Positions 10,664 through 22,467 of a stretch of DNA of 64,000 nucleotides are shown here, one piece after another (position 1 is the stretch's first letter; each line of letters opens with the position of its first letter). The position numbers and the translations under genes were made by a program. This DNA is from Semisulcospira habei. Taxonomy: Eukaryota > Mollusca > Gastropoda > Semisulcospiridae. Under the pieces are notes generated by a model, which saw only the letters and a program-made list of their open reading frames with translations, made no database searches and was not told the origin of the DNA. The stretch is from assembly GCA_036245525.1 (NCBI GenBank), contig BTPG01000005.1:175428078-175492077 (forward strand), read 5' to 3'.

Positions 10664-11757
10664 GGATGAAAGACTGGACTCGTGCCTTTGCAGAACTTTC
10701 GCGAGACTTTTGTCTTGATTATTTCTAGACATTTTACTGCATCACATCCTTTGTGTTTCTGAAGTTCATTTAGCGCTAATGCAATGCTGAATTGCGTCGC
10801 AATATGTACATGTGCGCGGTTTTTTCTACTGACCCGATGAGTTTTTGTCCACCCCCCCCCCCCCCCCACCCAACAAACAAAAAAAACAACAACAACCAAA
10901 CAAACAAAACAACTAAGCAAACAAACAACAACGACAAACAAACAAACAAAAAACAACGCCTCAAAACAAAACTAAACAAAGAAACAAACAAAAACAAAAC
11001 AAAAAATAACATACAGTTTAACACAGCTAGAAAACCAACAACAAAACCAACATGACTCTCCCATGCTTTGGACCACAATTTTTATGAATGCACAACATTA
11101 AAATACCCCTGTAGCAATGGGAATTAACAATAAAATCGATGACAATTTTTGATAAATACTGACACGTTTTCCTGTAGCAGACGTTTTCCACCAGTTTCTG
11201 GTCCCCATTTTCATCTTGGTGCTACAAACAAACAAACAACCAAAAAACGAAACAAACAAACAAATGAAAGAAACGAAGAACAAACCCGTCATTTTCTGTT
11301 GTCCCATCAGGTGGCCGCCCTAGCCAATTGAATGGTTATACACTAGCAGCAAGTTTCTAATTAATGTTTATTTTTTAGCATGTGCATTTTCGTCAGTTTG
11401 AGGCGCAGATATAACACTCGTCCCACTTACCCTCTTACCTCCACGGGGAAAAAAAAAGACTTAAAAGTTGCATCTTCATCTCTCAGCAAGATAAAAATCT
11501 AATTGAAACTTTTTGACCATGGAAAGGTTGCAATTTGTCGATATTGAGCATACCGAATTTGTTGTTCTTGATGGAGGAAATTGCAATATTCATTTTTTTA
11601 AATCACTTTTCCATTCCCAGTCAAAAATATCCAATCGACCGATCTCACAAAATTCATCTTAACCCATTACATACTGAGGTTGATTTAAAAAAAAATTCTT
11701 ATTGACCTATGAAGGCTACATTACAAATTTAATTAGGAAATAGATCAACCGTTTTAG
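10664..11757. other. Low-complexity non-coding stretch
   Basis: A poly-C run at 10852-10867 is followed by long A/C-rich AAACAAAC-type sequence to about 11060, and again at 11220-11280. Open frames here reflect that composition. No gene seen. Confidence 0.6.
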
Positions 11758-11804
11758 CCTCAGGCGCCAAGCTATTCTGGCACCACCCTTGAACTATCAT
11801 AGTC
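11758..11804. repeat. Family B hairpin, right half only
   Basis: Matches the CAGGCGCCAAGCT to ACCCTTGAACTATCAT arm; the left arm is absent, so the element is truncated. Confidence 0.65.
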
Positions 11805-11898
11805 AAATTTATTTCAAGCGTTGGCGTATCAGGATGAAAATGGTTAAAGACACACAGGAGACACGTTTGACAGTGCACGTAACGCTGTTTCAGACAAG

Positions 11899-12117
11899 TT
11901 AAACCCTTCTTTGCTAGAGGACGCAGCTTCTTTTTATTTTTATTTTTTGGGTAATTCAGTTCCAAAGAGCCCAGGGTGCCCAAGGAACTTGGATACAGAG
12001 TGGTGTCAGCAAGAAGCATAGATCCTCATGAGCCCCCGCAACTGCGGAGGCTCATGAGGATCTATGCTTCTCGCAATCGGATCGCGTAGATGTTGTCCCG
12101 GCAGTTTTTGGGGTTAT
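11899..12117. mobile_element. Family A MITE, complete copy
   Basis: Left TTAAACCCTTCTTTGCTAG, right CCGGCAGTTTTTGGGGTTAT. Hairpin 12009-12074 with AAGCATAGATCC and GGATCTATGCTT, again matching substitutions in both arms. Confidence 0.8.
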
Positions 12118-12119
12118 TG

Positions 12120-12504
12120 AAAATAATCGCATTGACATCTTGATCTTGAGAGGCCGAGAAGGAGGATACTCTTGCTTTAGGTAGGGGAAGAAAGCTCCAA
12201 AGAGAAGCATAGAGAATGAGCAACGAACATGACATGTGCATTGATCTGTGATCTTGGACATATAGGCTCCAACCGGAAGGTTCACATTGACGAAGAACTG
12301 TTGAATAGGGAGGTAAAAGAGAAAAAAATTAGGCCGGCGCGAACAAGTGGCTTCGCGAAGAGGCGCCCAACTTTCAAATCAGCACTACCCGCATTTTAGC
12401 TGTCACAAGCGATCAATCTCAGGTGAACCGCTTGTACGCAGAGGTTAGCAGACGATTGTAAAGTGTGCGCCATCCGGGACAGGAAAGTGAAAGAGCTGTA
12501 CAAC
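12120..12504. other. No gene seen
   Basis: Unique non-coding sequence. Confidence 0.5.
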
Positions 12505-12574
12505 TGTGTGCCGGTCTGCGATTTTGGACCTTACGACTGGAAGACGTAAGGTCCAAAATCACAGACCAGCGCAC
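12505..12574. repeat. Family C hairpin, copy 2
   Basis: TGCGATTTTGGACCTTACG and CGTAAGGTCCAAAATCACAG arms with TGTGTGCCGG and CCAGCGCACG ends. Confidence 0.8.
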
Positions 12575-13766
12575 GTTTATTTTATTTTTTTTGCGTGTGC
12601 ATTAAATTATTGGCAGAAAAGAGTTGTTTACGGCAAATGTCATGGTCATGAGTTGTCTAACGCAGCGAGACCGGAAGCAGACGAACGCTTCCGCTGCACA
12701 GTTAATGAGGCCATCGCAGCTACAAGACGCAAGGAAAAATGCATCAGTGCTGTAGGTCACAAGTCTGTTATCTTATGTATAGGTCGAATTGCACAACATA
12801 ACTGTACTTTGTGTGGCTTCGAAACACGACAGAATTAACACTACGCCAGGTTGAAACGGGGGTTTCAAGGGTCAGTTTTGCTTGAGGGTGGTGGCACACT
12901 AAATAAACTCTCACGCCAGATCCACAGGCACAAACCAACAGACCCAATGATTATTTTGTGCGAAAATGAGCGATTGTAATTGTCATTAGGTCATGCATGG
13001 TATAGATGACTTTTATCAGGCAGATAGAGTTTTGCACCATTGAAACAGCACACCAGCCTCTTGGCTGTCAGTAGCGCTTTTTTTGATGTGATTCCCGATT
13101 AGAATGTTTACACTGCTAGCTGAAATGTTGGAGAAAGTTACATGTAATAAATAGGACAGAAGATTCCATGCCATGAAAATGTAAAGAAATTGGCAAACCC
13201 TTTTGCGTTCTTACACATTATAAGACAAATTTATATGGATGAAACAGACTATCATTATACCAATAAAACAGGCCATTATTTTGAACATTTATGCATATTT
13301 ATTACATACGAAGCGTCTTCAGTATCATCCATTAGTGCGTGGCATCTCCTTATGCAACATGAAGAGACAACGATCATTTTTCACCTTCTCTGCCGAGAAG
13401 AATTAAACATCACCCACTTGCTGAAACCACTTTGTATCCGTATTCATGTGACGACAGAGGATCTCTGACGCTGAATTTAGAATGAGTTCAAAAACAAAAT
13501 CAGCGTCCATTTACAGTAAAGGGGTTAACGGAAGCGGCAACTCGGCCGTGCAACGGAGCCCTAATGCTAGTGTGATGAACTACGCCTAACGGCCTCTAAG
13601 GCGTACAACAACGCCCGCAAGGCAATGCCCATTCAACATAAAGGCCCAAAAAACTGTGCCGTATCTTACTCCCAGTTACTGCTAGTCTCGGCGCTCCAAA
13701 CATGCGAAAGGGAGAGGATCATTAACCACCCCTTCACGGCCGGAACACAGCAGGCAATACCCGAAT
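12575..13766. other. No gene seen; decayed MITE traces
   Basis: A partial family E sequence (GGCTGTCAGTAGCGCTTTTT) lies near 13062. TTTTTCACCTTCTCTGCCGAG near 13377 and AGTAAAGGGGTTAAC near 13515 look like family A termini without a hairpin core. No gene seen. Confidence 0.5.
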
Positions 13767-13832
13767 GCAAGAGGCATAGATCCTCATGGGCCCCCGCGAA
13801 TGCGGGGGCTCATGAGGATCTACGACTCTTGC
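13767..13832. repeat. Family A hairpin copy
   Basis: Near-perfect stem around CCCCCGCGAATGCGGGGG. The left flank CACCCCTTCACGGCCGG is a family A terminus. Confidence 0.85.
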
Positions 13833-14160
13833 TGAAACCAGTTTGTATCCACGTTACTTGGACTGTCGAATGAAGAAATTTTTCAGAAACCAAAACTGCA
13901 ACCAGCGGTAGGGAGAGCATCATCAAAATAAATGTTCCCCTTCGTCTCCCATGTGGAGCGCTGGCCCATTTCTGCTTGGAATCGCACTTACCGACGGAGC
14001 CCATTCCGGATTTTACTGTACATAATCGTATCGCTTCACGGTGCCGCATTGGCTTGCATCGCATCGCTATACATGCAGGCCGCTGTGTTTATTTTTTTCT
14101 TTCAGTTGTAGCTGCAAGCTGCGGAAGGTGGATCAACAATGACAGTTAACCCTTCACCAG

Positions 14161-14257
<97 letters not shown>

Positions 14258-14617
14258 GGGGGGGGGTTACAGGGGTTTCGGAACCCCCCTCTCCCCGCCA
14301 GACCCAAAATTCTTTAAAATGCTATAACAAAATTCCTTGTTGGGGTGTTTGGACGCCCCCCCCCCCCCCCCCCCCCTGGTTGTTTGTTATGTAGGCGAAT
14401 GGTGAGAGTCTTAAGACGCACGCACCGCCTCTTACCCCCCCCCCCCTCCCCCTTCCGCTTTCGATTTTTCGGCCCCTGGAAGCAAGGTCTAGCGTCGGGG
14501 AGGCATTTAGTATCAGGTTGAAGTTCCCCCAAAAAAACGTTGGACCCCCCTCCCCTCCCCTCGAGGTAACTGATACGCCCCTGTTCACTGCCGTGAAAAA
14601 GTTAACACAATCCAACT
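13833..14617. repeat. Non-coding with (AT)n, (GT)n and poly-C/G tracts
   Basis: (AT)n at about 14168-14215 runs into (GT)n to 14254 and a G run; poly-C runs occur at 14357-14378 and around 14437-14446. TTAACCCTTCACCAGGGACG at 14146 is a family-A-like end. No gene seen. Confidence 0.7.
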
Positions 14618-14681
14618 GCAAAAGACATAGCTCCTAGTCATAAGCCCCGGCAGTTGCCCCCGCAGGAACTATGCCTCTTGC
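14618..14681. repeat. Family A hairpin, degenerate copy
   Basis: GCAAAAGACATAGCTCCTAG and AGGAACTATGCCTCTTGC remain recognisable; the inner stem is scrambled. Confidence 0.6.
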
Positions 14682-15130
14682 TTACATCACTTGGTATCCA
14701 TGTTCCTTGGTACAAAATTAAGAAAGATTTCATAGACATCATATGCATCTACTTTGCTAAGACAGGATAACACGATAGTTACTGATTAGACGAGTGCATT
14801 TATATTATTCCAGGTTTTGAAGTCTCCAGGGTAATCTGGCACAGTTATTGAAGAACATGGTGCACCCATCTTATTCGACTGAAACGATCCTTACAGATAT
14901 GAAAACCCCACCTTGGTCATTAATGAAAATGGCAAGAAAATCTCGAAACGACATTGTATAGGCTTAGTGATAATTATAAGAGAGAAAATGAGTGAAAACC
15001 ACTTTGTTTCTCAACGGACAAGATATTTACGTTTTGGCTCTCTATTGACAGGTTTGTAGCGTAGCAACAGCAGGTGTGAACAGTAACATTGTCATTGACT
15101 GTTTAACATTGCAAAAATAAAGATACATTG

Positions 15131-15132
<2 letters not shown>

Positions 15133-15226
<94 letters not shown>
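15133..15226. repeat. (CT)n microsatellite
   Basis: About 94 bp of uninterrupted CT dinucleotides. Confidence 0.95.
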
Positions 15227-15229
<3 letters not shown>

Positions 15230-16130
15230 CCGCTAACGAAGGAGCACGGGTGACACCCTCCTCATTCAAGGGAAGAAGAAGCACAGCTATGTTCACCAGC
15301 TCCGCGCAGGCACGGCTATCCCGGCGCGCCGTCCCTTGTCACTCCACCCGGCCCCACCAATGGCTGTCAGCTGGACGTGTCCCTGGACCACACCCCTGTC
15401 ACTCCGACACGCCACATTACGTCATCAGCGGCGGACAGTCATCGTGCTCCTTACCCAGCTGCCAATGGACCATTCTCAACGAATATTCATGAGGTGAAGG
15501 TCGCATCGAAAGCGAGGCTATATGGGGAACATGTGGGAGGGGCAGACAGTACTTTCATGGCGATAGAGAAGGAGCACTACTGAGTCGAAGCGCAGATCGA
15601 AACACCATTGCGTTGTTCCTGTGTGCACATCGAATAGAGCACAGAATATTGAAAACGCGAAACTTTTATTTTAAACTTCAGTTTCCAAAGCAACCGAAAC
15701 TCAACGGAGGAAGGAGTGGTTGAACCGAATTCGTCTGCTCGTGTGTGGGTGCATGTGCAGTGTGTTGGGTGTGAGAGAAACTTGCATGTATAGACTTTAT
15801 GGTCTACAGCAGAAACTGTTTTGAGCGACCATCCTTATAGCAGATCACCTGTCTTTACAGACCAACATTTAGGTGGCTGCAGCCCGGGTGACACTGTTTG
15901 CCCTACAAGACCTCTCTTGAGAGAGCATGAGATGTTTAAGGCCACTTTCTTCTAGCAAAAATGGTGATTGCCAGAACAGGTTCTGCTGTGTTAACATTTA
16001 TTTTTGTTGTAAAATTTAAGTTAGGTGCCTGTTCTCACGTGTGTATGAGTGCGTGTTTTGCTATAGAATGTCAATGTATTAAAGTTTTGGCTTACAATCT
16101 TGATTCCAAGAAAACAGGGGATCAGCTGTG
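15227..16130. other. No gene seen
   Basis: Unique sequence, moderately GC-rich at 15240-15480; short frames without domains. A degenerate family-B-like segment (ACTACCCTTCAAATGTCCC) lies near 16180. Confidence 0.45.
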
Positions 16131-16226
16131 ATGGCTTAAGGGTATTGTCTGATCAGTTTAACACATGAAAATACCATGGCACTACCCTTCAAATGTCCCT
16201 TTAGATGATTGAGCAGTGCTGCCGCA

Positions 16227-16238
16227 CTCACACACACA

Positions 16239-16276
<38 letters not shown>

Positions 16277-16305
16277 CACACACACACACACTTACACACA
16301 CACAC

Positions 16306-16372
<67 letters not shown>
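16227..16372. repeat. (CA)n microsatellite
   Basis: Interrupted CA tract of about 145 bp; frames through it encode Thr-His or Cys-Val runs only. Confidence 0.95.
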
Positions 16373-16376
<4 letters not shown>

Positions 16377-16430
16377 GATGGATGTCATACATTTTACTGA
16401 TTCTGCTGCAGTCTTCTGACTTCAACAATT

Positions 16431-16518
16431 TTAACCCTTTAGCTGTCAGCAGCGATTTGGTTGAAATGATGCCTGTGAAAAACACTTCTGAAATTGCTAC
16501 CAACTGCGAAATGGTTAA
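16431..16518. mobile_element. Family E MITE, diverged copy
   Basis: TTAACCCTTTAGCTGTCAGC at the left and CAACTGCGAAATGGTTAA at the right keep the terminal inverted repeat and TTAA ends; the inner stem is diverged. Confidence 0.65.
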
Positions 16519-16911
16519 GAGAGGACAAACACTTGTAGATAGTGTTAACCCGCTAGCTTATTTATCTGACGCACACCCACACATGCTTGAATTCACCAAA
16601 CTGGAAACATTGAGGGGGGGGGGGGGGGGGGCAGCATGGGACAACACTAAGTAGGTCCACAACCGATAATTGAAATCAGTCAAACTGTGTTGTTTTTCGC
16701 TGGCTAAATTCATAAAATATAACCGAGTTGACCCCTCCAACAATGCTAATGTGCTGTCAAATGTTTGAAAACAAAAATAATGTGCACTCAGTATGTTACA
16801 AGTTCCGCGTAAGCTTTGACAAAACACTCATATATCTCAAGTAGCCGAAGAAAATCATAAAACCACCATCTCCTGAATGCTCATTAAGCTGACAAGTTTC
16901 TTTGAACACAA

Positions 16912-16915
<4 letters not shown>
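16519..16915. other. No gene seen
   Basis: Contains a poly-G run at about 16613-16630. Otherwise unique sequence. Confidence 0.5.
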
Positions 16916-16948
<33 letters not shown>

Positions 16949-17278
16949 GTCCCTTGCCCGAACTGGGCGTTGGGGGGACTGAAAGGCAGCAGCAACAGAC
17001 AGTGCTCTCCACTGAGTTCTATTTTGGGCGGTGGCAAACAAGTCTGGCATCTCGAGTTCGGTCCATTCTTTTATGTTTGCGACCCAACTCTTTCTCTGAC
17101 GACCTCGCCGACGACTTCCTTCGAGAGTGCCTTGGAGGGTAGTCTTGGACAAGGTGTTGTGTCGGGTCACGTGGCCAAACCAAGCAAGCTTGCGCCGTTT
17201 CACGGTTGCCAGAAGGGGTTCATGTGGGCCCACCATTGAAAGGACTGATGGACAATCAACAGAACACAATTCAATCAA
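16916..17278 (-). pseudogene. LINE 3' terminal fragment with (ATG)n tail
   Basis: On the minus strand a frame from about 17278 encodes the C-terminal tail typical of endonuclease-RT LINEs: KRRKLAWFGHVTRH, GRRRGRQRKSW, NIKEWTEL and RTQWRALSVAAA blocks. It ends shortly before a (TCA)n tract (plus strand, about 16916-16946), which is the element's 3' microsatellite tail. The rest of the element is absent, so this is a strongly 5'-truncated insertion. Confidence 0.75.
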
Positions 17279-17949
17279 GCTTCAATTCAAATGGCTGTGA
17301 TTGGTTTACAGGGGACTGATTTTTATATGTGGTCAGATATTTGCTAATGCTCAAAATACGGCGTAACTCTAAGGCCTCGACGTTCTGCCCTTTCACTCGC
17401 CATGTTGCTGTCGCGAGTCGAGCCCCAGATAGCCTCGTTTTCGCGCACGCGACCTTTTGACCCCAAGCTCATTAAGAATCGTCCATGGACGACCAGCCTG
17501 CACTGCGTCGTGATATCAACGCAGCCACGCCTTTGCCACGCCCCTATCTTGTGGACGTAACGGCGTTGTCGACGTCCGGGGGCGCGAGTACAAATACTCC
17601 ACCCGGCCTTTATCGCACCCCCTCCCCCCGACCGCTTGCCCAGCTAACCCCCTCTCCTCCTGGCATCAGTGAGCAAGACTTCAGCCCCAGTTCAGAGGCG
17701 ACCTCGTCTACACAGCCATTGACCCCTAATCCCCATCCACTGTGCCCTATAGCAGTTGACACACCGGACAGGGTGTTGGAACCACACTACGGCTTGTCTC
17801 CCCTGTCTAATGTTATGTCCACGTACCCAGCAATACAGACAGCGACATAGCGGCCTCTCAATCCTCGCTCCAACTGCCGGTAACTGTTGATATCAATCTT
17901 CAACTCGCCAGTGCAACTCGCTTTCTAATAACAATTACCGTTCTAATCT

Positions 17950-20250
17950 GCTCAGTGTCTGAGTTTTGTCAACAAAGAACAATGGGCACAGCCCCCTTCA
18001 TCATCCCCATGCTAGCTGTTTATGAAGTCGGTTTACTCATAAGTAACCTTCCAAATAAAAAGTCCTCGGGGCCTGATGACATCAGCCCAAAAATACTTAA
18101 ACTTTCTCTCCCATACATTGTAGAATCCTTAACTTACATTTACCCCACCCGGGTCTGCCCTGGGGGACTTGGTTGGGGTTAACTACTTTTTAGTTCCCAG
18201 GGTCACCCTGGTCAGCCCCACAGGGTGGGTTTTTCTCTCTATTCTGGGGCATGTGTTTCTGTCTACCTTTTGTCCATTCACCTGTATTTGCCTTTTTAAA
18301 ACTCTCCCTACTGTCTGCACTGCCTGTAGTTCTTGATATTGGATGTGTGTTGCTAAATGGTCTTAGCTTTATTTAGGCCCCATGTGTTAGGTTTATTTAA
18401 CATATTTGACCGGCTGGCGACATACATTCAATGTTCTGTTTTTTTTTTTTTTTTTTTTTTTTTTTCACAAGCAGTGAAGGCACGTCCTGAGAAAGCCTTG
18501 TTGCTGTCGGGACGTTAAGCAATGTACAATCAATCAATCTTAACTTACATTTATAATCTCTGTATCCAGCATAACACTTTCATAACGAACTTAAATATGC
18601 CAAAGTAATTCCACTTCCAAAAAACAAAAGATCGTTCTGATCCTAATAACTATCGGCCTATTTTTTTATTATTATCTGTTTTGTCCAAACCACTGGAAAG
18701 GCACGTTCATAAACACCTGCTTGCTTACCTAGAAGACCGTAAGCTCCTCCACCCTTTCCAATCCGGATTTTGCCCGCAGCATTCATGCCACACAGCACTT
18801 ACACACCTTGTTGACACATGGCTCGAGGGTATGAATAAGTCACAGTTACCAGGAATAGTCTATCTAGATTTTAAGAAGGTTTTTGATCTGATTGACCACA
18901 ATATTCTGACTGTTAAGCTTCACAAATACTTTAATAACGGAGACCCAGTTGCTTTTTTCACATCTTACCTTACTAAAAGAAAACAAAAGGTTCTTGTTCA
19001 TGGTTCATACTCCTCTCTCAAAGATGTAAGTTTCGGTGTGCCCCAGGGGTCTGTACTGGGCCCCCTGCTGTTTTGCTTTTTTTTTTATTAACGAGTTGCC
19101 TCTACATATTACTTGCCAGGATGTACAATGCGACCTTTTTGCTGACGACGCCTCAGTTCATACTACTAGCAAAAATATACAGCTAATTTCCGACAACTTA
19201 CAACAAAGTCTTCATGACGTATCAGCTTGGTGTATAAACAATTCTATGGTTGTTCATCCAGTCAAATCGAAATCGATGGAAGTCGCCACGCGCCAAAAAC
19301 AGCAGATAACGCCTTTATTACTTAACCTTTCACTTAAAGGTAGTCAGGTAGAACAGGTAAACGAACATCGCGTACTAGGGATCACAATCGACAGTCAGCT
19401 ATATGGCAAGCTCATACAGACGCCTTATGCAAAATAATAGCAAAAAATCTCTTTTATGTTATAAAAACTGAAATATTATATTGATTCAGATACCCGTAAA
19501 CTATTTTATAATGCTCACATACGTTCTCACGTCGATTACACGTCAGCGGTATGGGATGGATGTAGTGAGGTCCATTTAAAGAGACTCAATCCCCTACACA
19601 GACGGGCGGCCAAAATAGTTTGCCCTGATCCACACCTAACCACAGAAGAAAAGCTCACAAAAGCAGGTCTTCTGCCTGTTCAAGTTCATTTCAAATATAA
19701 CAAAGCAATTTTTATGTTCAACGTCTGGAAGCGCAAAACACCTAAGTACATCTCCACTTTGTTTCGCAAGTCTGAGTCCAAGCTTGGAAACATCGGAAAG
19801 CTTTTCATAGTCCCAAAACCAAGGATCGATCTATATAAAACCAGCTTATTCTTCTCAGGGAAAACATATCTGGAATGCACTACCAGACCATGTAAAATCC
19901 GTCGCCTCTCTAGCCTGTTTTAGAAAGGGTCTCTGCAAGTATTTCGTGGATCACTCGTATGGCCTAGGGATGCCTTAATTACATGTGTTATATGTCTCTT
20001 TCTATGCTGGGTCCAATTTATACGCAATTAAGCCTGTTATCTTTTTCATTTATCATTTGAACTACTGCCTATGTGAACAGTGTTGTCAATTGTTTGCAAG
20101 TATTATGTTTTACTTATATGTATGTGCATGTGTAGATAGTCTTGTAGTTGTTTGCAATGGCAGGTTTGTAAAATGGCTGTGTCAATGACGATATCAATGC
20201 CTTAACCGTTGTAAAATAAGTTTCGTTGATTCATTGGTTCTCTCTCTCTA
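17950..20250 (+). pseudogene. Degenerate LINE reverse transcriptase
   Basis: Plus-strand RT remnant in several frames. Recognisable blocks are KKSSGPDDISPKILK near 18050, NNYRPI near 18645, motif A as YLDFKKVFDLIDH near 18860, VPQGSVLGPLLF near 19040 and catalytic LFADDAS near 19136, followed by a CR1-like thumb. It is interrupted by a retroposon (18143-18538), by a frameshift at a T-rich run near 19075 and by stops after 19437. The 3' end has a GTTGTAAAATAAG tail and a CTCTCTC/TATATA tract. A Pro/Ser-rich frame of 121 codons upstream (17485-17850) may belong to it, but I see no motif. Confidence 0.75.
18143..18538 (+). mobile_element. SINE-like retroposon with 15-bp target duplication
   Basis: A 396-bp insertion inside the LINE RT gene. 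CTTAACTTACATTTA occurs at 18128-18142 and again at 18539-18553. The 3' end reads GGGACGTTAAGCAATGTACA then a CAATCAATCAATC tail, and a T-rich tract lies at about 18440-18465. A second copy is at 60571-60922. No RT frame is visible inside, so it is a SINE or a LINE 3' fragment mobilised in trans. Confidence 0.8.
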
Positions 20251-20815
20251 TATATATATAACAAAGCAATTTTTATGTTCAGCGTGTGGAAGCGCAAAAC
20301 ACCTGAGTACATCTCCAATTTGTTCCGCAAGTCTGAGTCCAAGCTTGGAAACATCAGAAAGCTTTACATAGTCCCAAAACCAAGGATCGATCTATATAAA
20401 ATCAGCTAATCCTTCTCAGGGACACATATCTGGAATGCGCTTCCCGACCATGTAAAATCCGCCTCCTCGCTAGCCTGTTTTAAAAAGGATCTCTGCAAGT
20501 ATTTCGTGGATCACTCGTAGGGTCTAAGGATGCCTTAACAACATGTGTTATATGTCTCTTTCTTTGCTGGGTCGAATTTATTCGCAATTAAGCCTGTTAT
20601 CTTTTTCATTTATCATTTGAACTACTGCCTATGTGAACAGTGTTGTCAATTGTTTGCAAGTATTATGTTTTACTTATATGTACTATGTGCATGTGTAGAT
20701 AGTCTTGTAGTTGTTAGCAACGGCAGGTTTGTAACATGGCTGTGTCAATGACGATGACAATGCCTTAACCGTTGTAAAATAAAGTTTTATTGATTCATTG
20801 ATTCTCTCTCTCTAT
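19699..20815 (+). repeat. Direct duplication of the LINE 3' end
   Basis: About 550 bp is present twice in tandem: 19699-20250 and 20260-20815. Both start ACAAAGCAATTTTTATGTTC and carry a matching 3' UTR with CTCTCTC tract. The copies differ by scattered substitutions. The second ends AAATAAAGTTTTATTGATTC. Two successive insertions or a tandem duplication would both explain it. Confidence 0.8.
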
Positions 20816-20865
20816 TTCTTTCTCTCTCTCGCGCGCGCGCGGTGGCGCGAAATATTTCTGTTTAT

Positions 20866-20867
20866 TA

Positions 20868-20898
<31 letters not shown>

Positions 20899-21053
20899 CT
20901 CTTATTTTTATTTTATTTATTTGTCATGTTACCGTTTCTGCTGTTATATTTATTTTAAATGTTATTAAGGACAGACATGTAAAAAGGCCTGCGTGCCTAC
21001 TGTCTTCATCCTTAGAAAATAAAGTTTCAATTCAATTCAATTCAATTCAATTC

Positions 21054-21135
<82 letters not shown>
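20866..21135. repeat. (TTA)n, (CAATT)n and (CT)n simple repeats
   Basis: TTA tract at 20866-20899, AATTC pentamers at about 21030-21057 and a CT tract to 21132, followed by GTCT repeats. Confidence 0.9.
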
Positions 21136-21138
<3 letters not shown>

Positions 21139-21497
21139 GTTCTCTGTCTGTCTGTCTGTCTGTCTCTCTTTCGGGGAGAATACAGTCAACTGAAAGTCCA
21201 AGGATTGATATTTCTGTATGCTAGATAAATTGAAATATACACAGAAATCACAACGTGCTGTCGCGATTCTTAGATGGGACTTAAAGTGCCTGGTATTTTA
21301 TACGCACATTTCCACTTTAAATATCTAAACACAAAATAAAGAAACGGAGAACTGTGTTAAATTATTCTTCTGTGGCCTACCGATCCCTGGACGAAACCAA
21401 GCTTGGTGCACACGAAGGGTAAAGTACGAATGCTCATCTTTGTATGTGAAGTGTGCATTTAAATAGTGGCCTTGTGTATCTTTAAATGCACCTATGT
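21136..21497. other. No gene seen
   Basis: Unique sequence. Confidence 0.5.
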
Positions 21498-21710
21498 TTA
21501 ACCTTTTAAGTCCTGATGCACTCCAACGTGAGATACATTTGACCATGATAGTTCAAGGTTGGTGACTGGACAGCTTGGCGCCCTAAGGCGCCAAACTGTC
21601 CTGTCACCGCCCTTGAACTATGATGGTCAATATATCGCCTGAGCTGTGATGTAGCGTTCCTAGGACAACTCGCTAACCTAAAAATTGCAACCTCAGGATG
21701 TAAAGGGTTA
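21498..21710. mobile_element. Family B MITE, copy with TTAA ends
   Basis: Left TTAACCTTTTAAGTCCTGA, right CCTCAGGATGTAAAGGGTTAA. The hairpin 21541-21628 has subfamily-specific changes in both arms (TTGGTGACTGGACAG against CTGTCCTGTCACCG). Confidence 0.8.
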
Positions 21711-21906
21711 ACGAACTCACTTCTCAGATATTGTGCTCAAAATCCAAATGCAAGAGGCATAGATCCTCATGAGGCCCCGCAACTGCGGGGTCTCATGAGA
21801 ATCTATGCCTCTTGCTGACACCACTTTGCATGTATCCATGTTATTGGACGTTAAATTAATAAGGATACATGAAACACAACCTGCGTAGTGGCAGCGAGGT
21901 GGTTAA
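21707..21906. mobile_element. Family A MITE sharing TTAA with the preceding family B copy
   Basis: Hairpin 21750-21815 is near-perfect with matching ATGAGGCCCCGC and GCGGGGTCTCAT arms. The right end GTGGCAGCGAGGTGGTTAA is intact. Confidence 0.75.
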
Positions 21907-22098
21907 ATTTTGTTGACAGTGCACATGTCCCTGCGTACAACGGAAAATGTGCCTATAATTTTCTTTCTATAACAATACACGCACTCACAGGCATACACCT
22001 ACACACTCACATTGATTGACAATACCAAGAAATGATACTGAATTTTTTAAACGCTGTGTGCTTTTACACGAAAGGCTCATTTTTCAAACATGCCGTTA

Positions 22099-22296
22099 TT
22101 AACTGCTTTACTGCCATGTGTGCTTTTTGAAATCTTTGTTCATTTAAAGGCAACGAGCCGTAGCCGTCAAAAGAACGCGGATACAAAGCGGTGTTAGCAA
22201 GAGACATAGATCCTCATGAGCCTCCGCAGTCGAGGGGGCTCATGAGGATCTATGTCTCTTGTTCTTGGATCGTCTTCTTTTCAGTTTCGGCTGTGA
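22099..22296. mobile_element. Family A MITE, right end replaced by microsatellite
   Basis: Left TTAACTGCTTTACTGCC and hairpin 22197-22261 are intact. The right terminus runs into the (GT)n tract after TTTTCAGTTTCGGCTGTGAA. Confidence 0.75.

Positions 22297-22467
<171 letters not shown>

Noticed and set aside
17485..17850. 121-codon Pro/Ser/Thr-rich plus frame as a host gene
   Set aside because: No start context, intron or family signal; position just before an RT remnant makes a retrotransposon leader or chance more likely. Mentioned only under the LINE.
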